Below, in pieces: positions 31,209-40,240 of a stretch of DNA of 64,000 nt. The DNA lies in assembly GCF_004005855.1 (NCBI RefSeq), contig NZ_SACL01000004.1:372001-436000 (forward strand), in the 5' to 3' direction. A program made the translations under genes and the position numbers. This DNA comes from Rhodovarius crocodyli. Lineage in GTDB: Bacteria > Pseudomonadota > Alphaproteobacteria > Acetobacterales > Acetobacteraceae. The notes under the pieces were generated by a model, which had not been told where the DNA came from, did no database searches, and saw nothing but the letters and a program-made list of their open reading frames with translations. Every line of letters starts with the position of its first letter. Positions within the stretch are counted from its first letter, which is position 1.

Positions 31209-31751
31209 GTGCCCCTCGCGCCCTACGCCACGCTGCAGCAGCTTCAGGACTTCCTGAGTGAGGTATCGCCTGACGCCAGCCGTCAGGCCGATCTGTATGC
31301 CGCGCTGCTGCGCGCCAGTAGCGCCGTCGAGGATTTCTGCTGCCGGGACTTCGCGCCCGGCCAGCGCACCGAAAGCAAGTGGGCTGCGGCGCCGATCATG
31401 ACGCCGCGTGCCACACCCGTGGCGAGCATCATCTCGGCGACCCAGGACGGCGCGCCGATCGAGCTGGTGAAACGCATGGGTGGCTCAGTGCTGGCTCGAA
31501 AGGATGGCCTGCCGTTCTCCGGTGAGGTCGAGGTGACCTACACCACCGAAGCTCCGGTGCCGAACAGCGTGCAGATGGCCACGCTGCTGACCGCCCAGGC
31601 CATGGCAGACGCGCCCGCCTACGACCAGAACGCGGGCGGCACCCAGTCCGCGGGCCTGTACAGCTTCAGCGCGCATGCGGGCGGTGCGGGATCTCTGCCT
31701 CCGGCCGCCAGGGCCCTGCTGGAGCCGCTGCGCGCGGTCTTCCTGGTATGA
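31209..31751 (+). CDS. Head-tail connector (adaptor) protein
   Basis: The GTG at 31209 starts the gene. The N-terminus (YATLQQLQDFLSE, then LLRASSAVEDFCCRDF) is the helical pattern of HK97 gp6-type connectors, which form the ring beneath the portal. A strand pair (APIMTPRATPVASIIS) follows. The 180-residue length is normal. It overlaps the next gene by four bases. Confidence 0.7.
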   Translation: MPLAPYATLQQLQDFLSEVSPDASRQADLYAALLRASSAVEDFCCRDFAPGQRTESKWAAAPIMTPRATPVASIISATQDGAPIELVKRMGGSVLARKDGLPFSGEVEVTYTTEAPVPNSVQMATLLTAQAMADAPAYDQNAGGTQSAGLYSFSAHAGGAGSLPPAARALLEPLRAVFLV

Positions 31752-32374
31752 ACCCCCAGGTTCGAATGGCGCGGCGCATGCTGCGACTTCAGCTGGCGCG
31801 CCGCGGCATCCCGGTGCTGATCCGCACCGTGACGCAGTCAGGCGGCGGCATGGACCAGCTGCGGCACCCGCCGGCGGTGGATGGCGCCGTCGTCGACGGT
31901 GCCCACGCCCAGGGCGCGACGACGCTGCGCCTGCGCGCGGCGCGGCTGGATGGTCGCTTCCTGACCGGGGACGAAATCTGGGTGGGCGGCACGCTGCCCT
32001 GGCCCCGCGTCAGCGCGGAGACCCCCATCGAGATCAACGGCCAAGTGGAGCTGCCGCTGAGCGTGCCACTGGCGGGCCCGCTGGCGAACGGTGAGACGGT
32101 CGTGGGCTTCGGCTTCACCAGCGACCGCCGCACCAAAGGCAATGTCGAAAGCTACCCCCTCCGCCTCATCGATGGGGAGATGATCCTGGCCAGCGATCGC
32201 CAGGTGCTGGTGGCAGCCGAGGACTGCCCCAAGCCTCCCGCCCCACAGGACCAGATCTTTTTCACTGAGGATGCGGCGGCCGGGCAGATGGACGGCGTCA
32301 TCGTCGCCGTGCGCACCAGCGCTGAGTTCGGCTTTGCCATCGGCTACATCATCCAGGCACGGCGGGCAGGCTGA
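31748..32374 (+). CDS. Putative neck protein, 208 aa
   Basis: It starts in an ATGA overlap and ends in a one-base overlap. The basic N-terminal helix (MARRMLRLQLARRGIPVLIR) is followed by a beta-rich body (GATTLRLRAARLDGRFLTGDE, then WVGGTLPWPR). Its position between connector and tail-completion genes suggests a head-closure or neck role. No family is recognised. Confidence 0.5.
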   Translation: MNPQVRMARRMLRLQLARRGIPVLIRTVTQSGGGMDQLRHPPAVDGAVVDGAHAQGATTLRLRAARLDGRFLTGDEIWVGGTLPWPRVSAETPIEINGQVELPLSVPLAGPLANGETVVGFGFTSDRRTKGNVESYPLRLIDGEMILASDRQVLVAAEDCPKPPAPQDQIFFTEDAAAGQMDGVIVAVRTSAEFGFAIGYIIQARRAG

Positions 32375-32871
32375 TGGCGGACGACTTCGCCGTCTCTGTC
32401 GGTGCCTTCGTGGCCAAGGCCAAGGAGCGCGGCCGCGTCGCTTTCGTGATGATCGGGCTCGAGGGCCTCAGCCGGGTGCAGGAGCTGACACCGGTGGACA
32501 CTGGCTGGCTGCGCGCCAACTGGCAGATCCAGCGCGACGGCGAGGAAATGCCGGCCATCCGCGAGGCCCTGCCGGCCGACGGCGAGAAGGCCACCAAAAT
32601 GCTCGAGCGCCTGGCGCAGGAGAAAGCCCAGGGCGCTGGCCCGGCCGGGCAGCAGACCCTCGCCGTGCAGGATGCCCAGCTGGGCGAGACGTTGCGCATC
32701 GTGAACCCGGTCATCTACGCGCGCCCGGTCGAATACGGCCGCGAGATCGAACGCCAGGACGGCAACACCACCAGCGTCAGCGGCGCCGGCATGGTGGCCC
32801 AGACCGTGGCCGAAATTCCTGCCATCGCCGAGGCGGTCGTGACCGCCATCACCACCGGACAGCGGACATGA
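32374..32871 (+). CDS. HK97 gp10-like neck/tail-completion protein
   Basis: The motif TPVDTGWLRANW (about residues 45-56) is the signature of the HK97 gp10-like group, which joins the neck to the tail. It is followed by a helical region and the closing segment NPVIYARPVEYG, also typical. The 165-residue length fits. It overlaps the preceding gene by one base and the next by four. Confidence 0.75.
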   Translation: MADDFAVSVGAFVAKAKERGRVAFVMIGLEGLSRVQELTPVDTGWLRANWQIQRDGEEMPAIREALPADGEKATKMLERLAQEKAQGAGPAGQQTLAVQDAQLGETLRIVNPVIYARPVEYGREIERQDGNTTSVSGAGMVAQTVAEIPAIAEAVVTAITTGQRT

Positions 32872-33287
32872 GCGATACCCTGCTGCGCATCCAGCGCGCC
32901 TTCGAGAACCGCGTGAAGCTGCTGGCTAATGAGCCGCTGGTGCAGTGGGAAGGCATGGCATTCGAGCCTCGCACGGGCAAGCCGTGGATCTCCACCAGGA
33001 TGACGGGCCGCGACGTCTCGCCCATGGGCAGCTTCCAGGTCACGCCGCACCTCTGGCGCGGCAGCTACACCATCCTGGTCAAGCACCCGGCCGATGAGGG
33101 CCTGCGCCCCGCCTATTCTCGGGCACTGGCCATCCGCGACTTCTTCCCGCGTGGCAGCCCGGACATCGCGGACGGCCCGGTGAAGATCACCATCACCAAT
33201 GTCGGGCTGCCGCCTGACTTCGTCACCGCCGGCTGGCGCACTCAGCCCGTGGCCATCAGCTGGTTTTACGAGGAGCCGCCGCAGTGA
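32868..33287 (+). CDS. Tail terminator-like protein (DUF4128-like)
   Basis: The N-terminal pattern FENRVKLLANEPLVQWEGMAF resembles DUF4128-type phage proteins placed at the tail-terminator position. A strand-rich core follows (GSFQVTPHLWRGSYTILVKHP), with a RDFFPRG loop. The role, capping the tail tube at the head end, is inferred from order: after gp10-like and before the tube gene. Confidence 0.65.
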   Translation: MSDTLLRIQRAFENRVKLLANEPLVQWEGMAFEPRTGKPWISTRMTGRDVSPMGSFQVTPHLWRGSYTILVKHPADEGLRPAYSRALAIRDFFPRGSPDIADGPVKITITNVGLPPDFVTAGWRTQPVAISWFYEEPPQ

Positions 33288-33583
33288 TCGTCATGATCAA
33301 GAGCTATTTCCGTGAGGGTCGCTGGAGCTTCTACGAGGGCGAGACCTTCCACGCCGAGGCGATGTGCGACGAACGTGGCATCGCCATGGACGACTTCCAG
33401 AAGCACGTCGCTCTGGGCGAGGTGGAGGTCACCGAGGACAACGATCCGGCGGCCGACCCGCTGGCCGACGACGTGCTGCTGGCCGTGGCCGGCGCGGCGA
33501 TCCCTGGCGTCGCGCCCGAGCGCGATGAAGGCGCCGAACAGCCCCTTGCCGAGGATGCCCCTCCTTCGACCATGACGGAGTGA
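33284..33583 (+). CDS. Hypothetical protein, 99 aa
   Basis: The GTG at 33284 is coupled to the upstream stop; an ATG at 33293 is an alternative. Residues 5-45 form a strand-helix unit (YFREGRWSFYEGETFHAEAM), and the C-terminus is acidic and probably disordered. Late element 6 lies inside its 3' end. Confidence 0.5.
   Translation: MIVMIKSYFREGRWSFYEGETFHAEAMCDERGIAMDDFQKHVALGEVEVTEDNDPAADPLADDVLLAVAGAAIPGVAPERDEGAEQPLAEDAPPSTMTE
33545..33574 (+). promoter_or_regulatory. Late promoter-like element 6 (tail tube)
   Basis: CTTGCC at 33545-33550, 16 bases, then CGACCATG at 33567-33574. It lies within the end of the preceding gene, 38 bases before the major tail protein start. Confidence 0.55.
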
Positions 33584-33612
33584 GTGGGGCCGCTTAGCCA
33601 TAGGAGATAGGC

Positions 33613-34833
33613 ATGTCGGGCAGTCTGGGTCGCGGTCTGAACCGCCGGATCAGCATCGGTCGCCAGACCGCTCTCAAGACGCGGGCGGCCACCAATGCGG
33701 GCGCGATCCTGCGCCGGATCTCGGCCGAGCCGAACTTCAATATCGACAATTTCACTTCGCCGGAGCTGCTGCTCAGCCAGCAGGTGCGTGAGACGCGCAA
33801 CGGCCCTGGCCGCGGTTCCTTCGCCTATTCCAGCACGCTCGCGCCCGGCGCGCAGACGCCCTTCTTCGAGGGCATCCTGCGCAGGCAATTCGCCGTGTCG
33901 GGCAGCACGACCGCGAACACCGGCGTCACGGCCGCTGCTGGGCCTCCGGGCACCTTCACGCGCGCGGCGGGCTCCTGGATCACCGACGGCTTCCGCATCG
34001 GCATGGTGGTGCGCTTCTCGGGCTTCACCACCACGGCCACGGCGAACAACGCCAGGAACTACCGGATCATCGGCCTCACCGCCACGGTGATGACCGTCGC
34101 CGGCACGGGGAACGAGACCGTCGCGTCCAAGGCGGCGGGCGACAGCGTGACGGTGGTCGCGGTCGGCAAGAGCACCTTCATCCCGGCCAGCGGTCAGGTG
34201 GTGCCCTACTACACGATCGAGGACTATCAGTCGGATCTCGCGACCCCGACCGTGAAGGTCTACGAGGACGGCGTCGTGCAGACGGTGGGCATCAACATGC
34301 CCGCCACCGGCATGACCCAGTTCAGCGCGCAGATGCTGACCCGGGAGAAGAAGGACGAGGGGCCGAGCCCCTACTTCACCTCGCCCACGGCCGCCAGCAC
34401 CGTCGCCAGCGTGGCCGGCAACACCGGCACCGTGCGCCTCAACGGCGCCGATATCGCCATCATCACCTCGCTGAATTTCCAGATTCAGGCCCAGACGGGT
34501 GGCGATCCGGTCGTGGGGGACAACCGCCTGCCTGACATCTTCAGCGGCCCCGTGAGCGTGCAGGGTTCCGGATCCATGTACCTGCAGAGCGACGCCCTGG
34601 TCGGCATGCAGGCCAATGAGCTGGAGTTCGAGCTGGCGCTCTACCTGAAGAGCGATCCCAGCGTGAACTCGCACTTCATGGCTTTCGTCATGCCGCGCTG
34701 TCGCATCACCGGCCTGCAGCAGTCGGATGGCCCGATGCAGCTGATGCAGAGCTTCCGCTTCCAGGCGCTCGAGCAGCTCACCGCCGGCGCCTACGAGGCC
34801 ACCACCATCCTGGTCCAGGACAGCTCGCTGTAA
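33613..34833 (+). CDS. Major tail (tube) protein
   Basis: Forms the stacked rings of the tail tube. The 406-residue product follows the terminator-like gene and precedes the frameshifted chaperones, the usual tube position. Typical features are LSQQVRETRNGPGRGSFAY near residue 55 and the closing block (FMAFVMPRCRITGLQQSD, then GPMQLMQSFRFQAL). A Ser/Thr/Ala-rich region at about 95-185 could be an inserted surface domain. The ATG at 33613 follows AGGAGA. The gene is served by late element 6. Confidence 0.82.
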   Translation: MSGSLGRGLNRRISIGRQTALKTRAATNAGAILRRISAEPNFNIDNFTSPELLLSQQVRETRNGPGRGSFAYSSTLAPGAQTPFFEGILRRQFAVSGSTTANTGVTAAAGPPGTFTRAAGSWITDGFRIGMVVRFSGFTTTATANNARNYRIIGLTATVMTVAGTGNETVASKAAGDSVTVVAVGKSTFIPASGQVVPYYTIEDYQSDLATPTVKVYEDGVVQTVGINMPATGMTQFSAQMLTREKKDEGPSPYFTSPTAASTVASVAGNTGTVRLNGADIAIITSLNFQIQAQTGGDPVVGDNRLPDIFSGPVSVQGSGSMYLQSDALVGMQANELEFELALYLKSDPSVNSHFMAFVMPRCRITGLQQSDGPMQLMQSFRFQALEQLTAGAYEATTILVQDSSL

Positions 34834-34876
34834 GGCGAGCTTCCCCCCTTCCCCTGCCCCTACCCCGAGGTTCCTC

Positions 34877-35290
34877 ATGTTCGACCTGAACAAGCTCGAC
34901 ACCCTGACCGCGTCCGAAGAGGGCCGCTGGTGGCACCCCATCAACCCGAAGACCGGCGCCCAGATGAAGCTGCCCGACGGCCAGACCTTCGGCTTCCTGC
35001 TGGTCGGCGCCGCCGCCGACATCTTCCGGGATTCCGTGCGCCGCGCCACCGAGGCACGCCTGCTCATCGAGCAGTCCAATGCCCGCGTGAGCACGGAGCA
35101 GGAAGACAAACTGATGGCCGAGCATATGGCGCGCTGCACCAAGGCTTGGCCGCCGATGATGGTGGACGGGGTGGAGTTCCCCTGCACCTACGACAACGCG
35201 GTGAAGCTCTGGAGCGACCCCCGCTTCGCGTGGCTGCGGCCGGGCGCGCGCGCCTTCATGCAGAGCGATGCCCATTTTTTTCCCGAGTAA
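34877..35290 (+). CDS. Tail assembly chaperone, short (G-like) product
   Basis: In siphophages this short chaperone and its frameshifted longer form coat the tape measure before tube polymerisation. The 137-residue frame (start MFDLNKLDTLTASEEGRWW) ends with DAHFFPE just after a run of seven T (35275-35281). Its place between tube and tape measure matches the lambda G/T arrangement. Confidence 0.8.
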   Translation: MFDLNKLDTLTASEEGRWWHPINPKTGAQMKLPDGQTFGFLLVGAAADIFRDSVRRATEARLLIEQSNARVSTEQEDKLMAEHMARCTKAWPPMMVDGVEFPCTYDNAVKLWSDPRFAWLRPGARAFMQSDAHFFPE

Positions 35291-35637
35291 CATCGGCCGC
35301 GCGCCACTGGGGTGAGCGGGCCTTCAAGCTCGAAGCGCCCCAGAAGGCCGGCGGCACCCTGCGCGACCACCTGCTGGCCGCGCAGCGCTCCGGCGCGGCC
35401 GTGCCAGAGCTGGATCTGCCGCCGCCGCCGCCCGAGCTGCATTTCGCGCTCCCTGCATTCCGTGACCTCTGCAACCGGCGCCCCTTCTCCCAGGGCGTGC
35501 CGTTGCCGCTGCCTGCCACCGAGATTCTGGCGTGGAGCCAGCTGACCGGCCAGCGGATGACGCAGCGCGACTTCACACTGGTCACGGTCCTTGACCATGC
35601 ATGGCTGAAGGCCATTCGCTCCGAGGAGCCGCACTGA
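34877..35637 (+). CDS. Tail assembly chaperone, -1 frameshift fusion (GT-like)
   Basis: A -1 slip on T-TTT-TTT (35275-35281) moves ribosomes from the short chaperone frame into the next open frame, which starts SRVTSAARHWGERAF and ends at 35637, giving a fusion of about 253 residues. The downstream part (TLRDHLLAAQRSGAAVPELD, then a Pro-rich linker and ILAWSQLTGQRMTQ) has no good start codon of its own near 35290. In related phages this fusion recruits the tube protein and the shorter form dilutes it; here that is inference. Confidence 0.8.
35275..35281 (+). promoter_or_regulatory. Programmed -1 frameshift site
   Basis: The heptamer T-TTT-TTT is in the correct phase (frame codons CAT TTT TTT CCC GAG TAA). 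Nine bases after it the zero frame ends in TAA, and the -1 frame stays open for 118 codons. Confidence 0.82.
35571..35599 (+). promoter_or_regulatory. Weak late promoter-like element 7 (tape measure)
   Basis: CTTCAC at 35571-35576, 15 bases, then TGACCATG at 35592-35599, 37 bases before the tape-measure start. Both boxes deviate from the others by one or two bases and the site lies inside a coding frame, so it may be chance. Confidence 0.3.
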
Positions 35638-38600
35638 TGCAGGACATTGCCGCGCTCGCCTTTGCGATCGACAGCTCCCAGGCCGTCACGGCGACCCAGG
35701 AGCTGGACAAGCTCACCCGGGGCGCCGGCAGCACCCAGGCCGCCTTCCGGCAGATGGCCGAGACCAGCAACGACAGCAGCAAGGCTCTCCGGGATCTCGC
35801 CAGCCAGGCGCATCTGACCGACAGCATGCTACGCCAGGCGGGCACGGGCCTGGATGCTCTCATCAACCGGATCCAGACGCTCTCCCGCGAGGTCGGCACC
35901 TTCCGCACCACCACCACGGAGCTGACCACCGCCCTGGGCCAGCTGCGCGCCGCGGGCGACCTGTTCGGCACCACGGCCTCGGGCATCGATGAGTTCGTGC
36001 GGGCCAGCCGCCAAATCGGGCTCAACTCCTACGAGACCGTGTCCAGCCTGCAGCGCATCACCCAGGCGCTGGAAGGCACCTCGGTGGCTGGCGAGCGCGC
36101 GCGGCGCGTCCTGCGCGAGTACGGGGTCAATGTGGACGGCCGTTCCCCTGATGACGGAGCGGCGGTGCTGCGCGAATTCGTCCAGGCGATGCGCGGCCGG
36201 CGCGCGGACGGGCTTCGGAATGACGAGGTGTTCGCTGTCCTGGGCCCGCAGAGCATCTCGAGCCTGGCCGCCCTGAACAACGACGCCTATGTCACCTCAG
36301 AGCAGCGCGCCCGGCGCGCCCAGGAGGGCGTCATCAGCCCGCTGACCCTTCGGGTGCGGGGATCGATCTCCGAGCGGGACGCCACCCTCCGCAACCAGAT
36401 CGCGGAGCGCGAAGACCTCGAGCGCAACTACGGCGACTTCTGGGAGGATGCGGTCCCGAACTGGCTGGGTGGTGGCGCGGAGCGGCCCTCCGTGCTGCGC
36501 CAGCGCCGCGCATCGGGCCAGACCTCCAACGGCGATGCCTTCCGTATGGAAGTTCAGCCGGATGGTACCGTGCGCTGGCGGCAGGGCAGCTGGGGCCAGG
36601 CATTCCGCGGCGCGGTGCGCAACCAGCTGGGCCTCGGGTCCCAGGTGCGCGGCCCCGACCAGCTGAACGAGGAGATGGAGGCCTACCGGAACAGCGACCT
36701 CTATGGCGCGGCCCAGTCCGACATCCTGCTGCGCTTCCAGCAGGAGGATGAGGCCAGGCGGGACACCGGATGGCTCAACCGGAACTTCAACTTCGGGGCC
36801 GAGGGCCGCTACTACTGGAACCGCTTCCAGGCTTATCGGGGGCAGTACGCGCCGCGGACCGACATGCGCCGGAACCCAGATCTCCAGCGCACGGTTAACT
36901 GGGATCTCGACAGCGACACCCTGATCGCCCAGGGCGCCATGACCGATGTGCAGCAGCAACTGCAGCGCATGATGATCCCGGCCCTCCAGGGCTTCGGCAA
37001 CATCGACGTCGCGGGCATGGAGCGCATGTCGCCCAGCGCGATCATGGACCGCCTGCGCAGCCGGGATCAGGGGTGGGCCAGTGAAGCCCTGCAGCGCCGG
37101 ATCGACGCCCTCAACAGCAACGCCTTTCAGCGCGACGGCCGCGGCTACGACGACCGGGATATGACCCGCCGCGTGACAGCCGGCGCCGGCAGCCGGAGCG
37201 ACCTCTTCGGCCTGGACCCTGCTCGCCTGGGCATCCAGGGCACAGAGGTGCTCACCGACCAGGAGGCGCAGCAAAAAGCCCAGCTCATCGCCCAGGCCGT
37301 GCTGCGCATCCGGCAGCAGTACACTGGTCTGGAGGACCAAGCACGGGCGCTACAAGCGGCAGCCGATGACATCGATCGTGATCAGAGGGCGCGCACCGAG
37401 CAGCGGCAGGCCCAGGCCACACGCAATCTGCGTTTTACGGAAGATCAGCGGTCACGGCTTATCGACGTGAACCCGCAGAATCGCCTCTCGAACATCTACG
37501 AGAGCACCCGGGACCGGGTGATGAATGACACACGGGATCCGGTTCTGGCCAACACCGAGGCGCTGCGTGCACTGACCTCGGCCGTGACCGATCTCGAGCG
37601 TGCCACCAATGAGGCTTTGCGCAACTCCGCTCTGGGTGTCGTGCGAGCCACGAATGCCTCTAACATGCTTCTGACCGATGCGCCGTATGTGCGGCAGCTG
37701 GGCCTCAGCATCGAGCAGGCGCAAGCATTCCAAGCCGACGCGCGCCAGCGTTTGAACATCTACGCCCCCGGCGCGCCTGTACCTGGAGTTCTTCCGGCGG
37801 CCGGCGCCACAGATGCACTCGGTGACTCAGCCACACGCTACAATGCTATGCCGGGTCGGCCGGCCCTGGGCAGCAGCTATCCCAGGCGGCCAGAAGATGC
37901 TGGACCTTACGTGTGGGATCCCGAGAGGGGCCGCATGGTAAGTAACCCGTGGCATGCACTGCGTGGGGCCTTGCCGCCTGCCACGGGCCGAATGGCCGAC
38001 TTCGGTACCCAAGCTCGGCCGAGTGTAGGGCCACCGCTGCCAACTGCGCCGGGGATGCTCCCGGAAATCAACGTTACCGCCCAAGCAATTGTGCGCCCTG
38101 GGGAAGCCGATCCCCGTGGTGATGTGCGGCAGGCTGCGATTGGTGGCTTCATCGACCCCACCCAGCAAGGCCTCGCATGGCTTTACGGGCGTCAGTATGG
38201 TGCTCGCGCGATGGACTTCAGCGCACGGTCCCAGGCTGAGCGGCTGTCCCAGAACAGCTTGGAAGGCAGCTTTGACAGTTTCCTGAGGGACGCATCGAGC
38301 AGCGAACGCCGTGGCATCATGCAACAGTTCGATCGAACCTTGCTGGACGCCATTCGTGCCTACCGTGAGCAGACTGAGGCACTAACTGCGGCAACTCCCT
38401 TGGAGCGCGAGCTCATTCAAGCACGGCAAAGGCAGCTTCGGGAGGAGACGCAGCTGCGTGGCGCGATGCAGGGCGCGAGTCTGGAAGAACAGCGCGCGCT
38501 TCGCGCTCGACTGGCAGTGCTGGGCATTGGCAGCGCAGAGGGAGGCGGCCTGTACGAGCGCCAGGCCCAATCACGGTCCCAATTTCAGCTGCGCGCAGAC

Positions 38601-39437
38601 CTCACGATGCAGCAGCGGACCTTGGATAACCGGGAGGAGGATGCTGCCCCGTGGTGGTACACCTCCAACAACCGAGAGGCCTATGCCAACCGATCCCGAG
38701 CCGTGCGCACAGCTCGAGAAGCCGGCGGCACCGAGGAAGATATCCTCCGGGCCTCCAACCTCGCCGACCGCGGCTCCGAAATGCAGCGGATGCTGCGCGA
38801 GACGGAGCAGCTACGCCAGGCATTCGTGGGAATGGGCCAAGCCGGCGCCCAAGCCCTGGAGCAGCTCATCCTCCGCGGCGGCAATGCCCGCGAGATCTTC
38901 GCGCAGCTGACCGCACAGGTGGCCAGCACCTTCTTCCGCCAGGCCAGCAGCAAATGGGGCGAGCAGCTGTTCGAGTATGTGGGGGGCAGCATGTTCGGCA
39001 GCGGCTCCTCGGGCAGCCGGGCGCCGGCAGGCGACAGCTCGTCCGGCTCCAGTGGCAGCAGTGGGCTCTGGAGCTTCTTCCGCAGCATCCTGCCCTTCGC
39101 CCAGGGCGGCATGACGGACGGCACGGGTCAGGTCGTCGAGCACGCCACCATGTTCGCCCTACCCAGCGGCGGCCGCGCGCTGGCCGGTGAGGCTGGGGAC
39201 GGTGATGCCATCCTGCCGCTGCGCCGCATGGCCAACGGCAGCCTTGGCGTGGCGTCCTCCGGCGGAGGTGGAGGCGGCGACATCTACGTCAACGTCAACA
39301 ATCACGGGGCTGGCGCGCAGACCTCCCCCGAGCAGGCACGCATGATCTCGAAGGAGATCCGTCGCGCGGTCGCGGAGCAGCAGACCCAACAGATGCTTGA
39401 GGAGCAGCGAGTGGGTGGGATGTTCAACCCGATCTGA
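35637..39437 (+). CDS. Tail tape measure protein
   Basis: Sets tail length and probably passes into the host envelope with DNA. The 1266-residue protein starts in a TGATG overlap. Its N-terminus shows typical tape-measure coiled coils (FAIDSSQAVTATQELDKLTRG, then AFRQMAETSNDSSKALRDLA), followed by VSSLQRITQALEGTSVAG near residue 140. The C-terminus has the lambda H-like end: FAQGGMTDGTGQ, DGDAILPLRRMANGSLGVAS, a glycine stretch, then IYVNVNN and a helix. No peptidase or lysozyme domain was seen. Confidence 0.92.
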   Translation: MQDIAALAFAIDSSQAVTATQELDKLTRGAGSTQAAFRQMAETSNDSSKALRDLASQAHLTDSMLRQAGTGLDALINRIQTLSREVGTFRTTTTELTTALGQLRAAGDLFGTTASGIDEFVRASRQIGLNSYETVSSLQRITQALEGTSVAGERARRVLREYGVNVDGRSPDDGAAVLREFVQAMRGRRADGLRNDEVFAVLGPQSISSLAALNNDAYVTSEQRARRAQEGVISPLTLRVRGSISERDATLRNQIAEREDLERNYGDFWEDAVPNWLGGGAERPSVLRQRRASGQTSNGDAFRMEVQPDGTVRWRQGSWGQAFRGAVRNQLGLGSQVRGPDQLNEEMEAYRNSDLYGAAQSDILLRFQQEDEARRDTGWLNRNFNFGAEGRYYWNRFQAYRGQYAPRTDMRRNPDLQRTVNWDLDSDTLIAQGAMTDVQQQLQRMMIPALQGFGNIDVAGMERMSPSAIMDRLRSRDQGWASEALQRRIDALNSNAFQRDGRGYDDRDMTRRVTAGAGSRSDLFGLDPARLGIQGTEVLTDQEAQQKAQLIAQAVLRIRQQYTGLEDQARALQAAADDIDRDQRARTEQRQAQATRNLRFTEDQRSRLIDVNPQNRLSNIYESTRDRVMNDTRDPVLANTEALRALTSAVTDLERATNEALRNSALGVVRATNASNMLLTDAPYVRQLGLSIEQAQAFQADARQRLNIYAPGAPVPGVLPAAGATDALGDSATRYNAMPGRPALGSSYPRRPEDAGPYVWDPERGRMVSNPWHALRGALPPATGRMADFGTQARPSVGPPLPTAPGMLPEINVTAQAIVRPGEADPRGDVRQAAIGGFIDPTQQGLAWLYGRQYGARAMDFSARSQAERLSQNSLEGSFDSFLRDASSSERRGIMQQFDRTLLDAIRAYREQTEALTAATPLERELIQARQRQLREETQLRGAMQGASLEEQRALRARLAVLGIGSAEGGGLYERQAQSRSQFQLRADLTMQQRTLDNREEDAAPWWYTSNNREAYANRSRAVRTAREAGGTEEDILRASNLADRGSEMQRMLRETEQLRQAFVGMGQAGAQALEQLILRGGNAREIFAQLTAQVASTFFRQASSKWGEQLFEYVGGSMFGSGSSGSRAPAGDSSSGSSGSSGLWSFFRSILPFAQGGMTDGTGQVVEHATMFALPSGGRALAGEAGDGDAILPLRRMANGSLGVASSGGGGGGDIYVNVNNHGAGAQTSPEQARMISKEIRRAVAEQQTQQMLEEQRVGGMFNPI

Positions 39438-39447
39438 GCGGGGGGTA

Positions 39448-39475
39448 AGGCGGCGCCCCAAACTGAGCGCCGCCT
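39448..39475 (+). terminator. Hairpin after the tape-measure gene
   Basis: AGGCGGCGC (39448-39456), 10-base loop, GCGCCGCCT (39467-39475), a perfect 9-bp stem eleven bases after the stop. No T-tract follows, so termination would be factor-assisted or weak. It marks the left edge of the moron region. Confidence 0.5.
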
Positions 39476-39553
39476 CGGAAGTCCTGCGACCCCTCCGACC
39501 GCAGGCAAAGGCACCTTACGGTCTGCTATCTTGATTGCAAGCAAGCAAATGTT

Positions 39554-40090
39554 TCAGTTTCTGCGCGGCGTGGGTCTGCCTTGGCGTGTCGCGGCACTGG
39601 GAGGATCGATTGGCCGGTCCAGCTGAGCGAAAGCTCTGTCATTGGCAGAGGCGGCAGACAGTGCTTCGCTGAAGCCCGCACTGGAAATCGTCCCGTTGTG
39701 GGGCCCTACTTCTAGAATGACACTGCCGCCGCCTCGTAATTCGCGGATGGCCGCTACTGTGAAGGGCTGAGGTGCCATGCACAGCGACTCCTCGAAGCAC
39801 CTGCCCGCAAACACCTCACCAGTGCCGACGATCCGCGCCCTCCAGGTCTCAGGCCACTGAATACTGGTGCCGATCAACGCGCCTCCGGGCCGCAGCACTA
39901 AGCTCAGCCAGGCGAAGCCGACATCGCGCACTTCGATCGCGCACGTTTGCCGATCGAGGATGCGATCTTGCCGGCATTCGTGACGCCAAGTTGGGTTTGC
40001 GGCACCGGTTCGTGGCATGACAGGTTGCGGGGCAGTGGGAACGCAGCCCATGAGAGCCACACAAAGCAGTAATAGATAACGGACCGTCAT
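39554..40090 (-). CDS. Predicted lipoprotein (moron)
   Basis: A 178-residue minus-strand protein with a lipoprotein signal: basic start, hydrophobic RYLLLLCVALMGC with a lipobox ending at C17. The mature part has several cysteines (HECRQD, QTCAIE, GRCFEESLC) and a beta-rich pattern, somewhat like invasion-locus-B-type periplasmic domains; that likeness is weak. It runs against all neighbouring late genes, has lower GC and lies beside AT-rich DNA, so it is a likely moron expressed in lysogens, possibly blocking superinfection. Confidence 0.6.
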   Translation of the reverse strand: MTVRYLLLLCVALMGCVPTAPQPVMPRTGAANPTWRHECRQDRILDRQTCAIEVRDVGFAWLSLVLRPGGALIGTSIQWPETWRARIVGTGEVFAGRCFEESLCMAPQPFTVAAIRELRGGGSVILEVGPHNGTISSAGFSEALSAASANDRAFAQLDRPIDPPSAATRQGRPTPRRN

Positions 40091-40240
40091 TCCAACCCTC
40101 TTACAATTCAGATTTATTTGAGATAAACGTTCTATTGAATTGATAAATTAGATTTATTTTGATATATTATTAGTTGGGCCAGTTAGGTAATTGCCACCCA
40201 ACTGGCCCGTTCCTTCCAACATTACTGAAAGGAGCGTCTC
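40091..40240. promoter_or_regulatory. AT-rich divergent control region
   Basis: About 150 bases of markedly AT-rich DNA lie between the minus-strand lipoprotein and the next plus-strand gene. The plus strand holds TTGATA-N17-TATATT (40140-40168) and TTGAGA-N17-TGATAA (40118-40146). The minus strand has AAGAGG just before the lipoprotein start at 40090. Confidence 0.6.
40140..40168 (+). promoter_or_regulatory. Sigma70-type promoter
   Basis: TTGATA (40140-40145), a 17-base spacer, TATATT (40163-40168). It lies 72 bases before the GTG start at 40241 and is independent of the late-element family, which fits a moron expressed by host polymerase. Confidence 0.7.
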
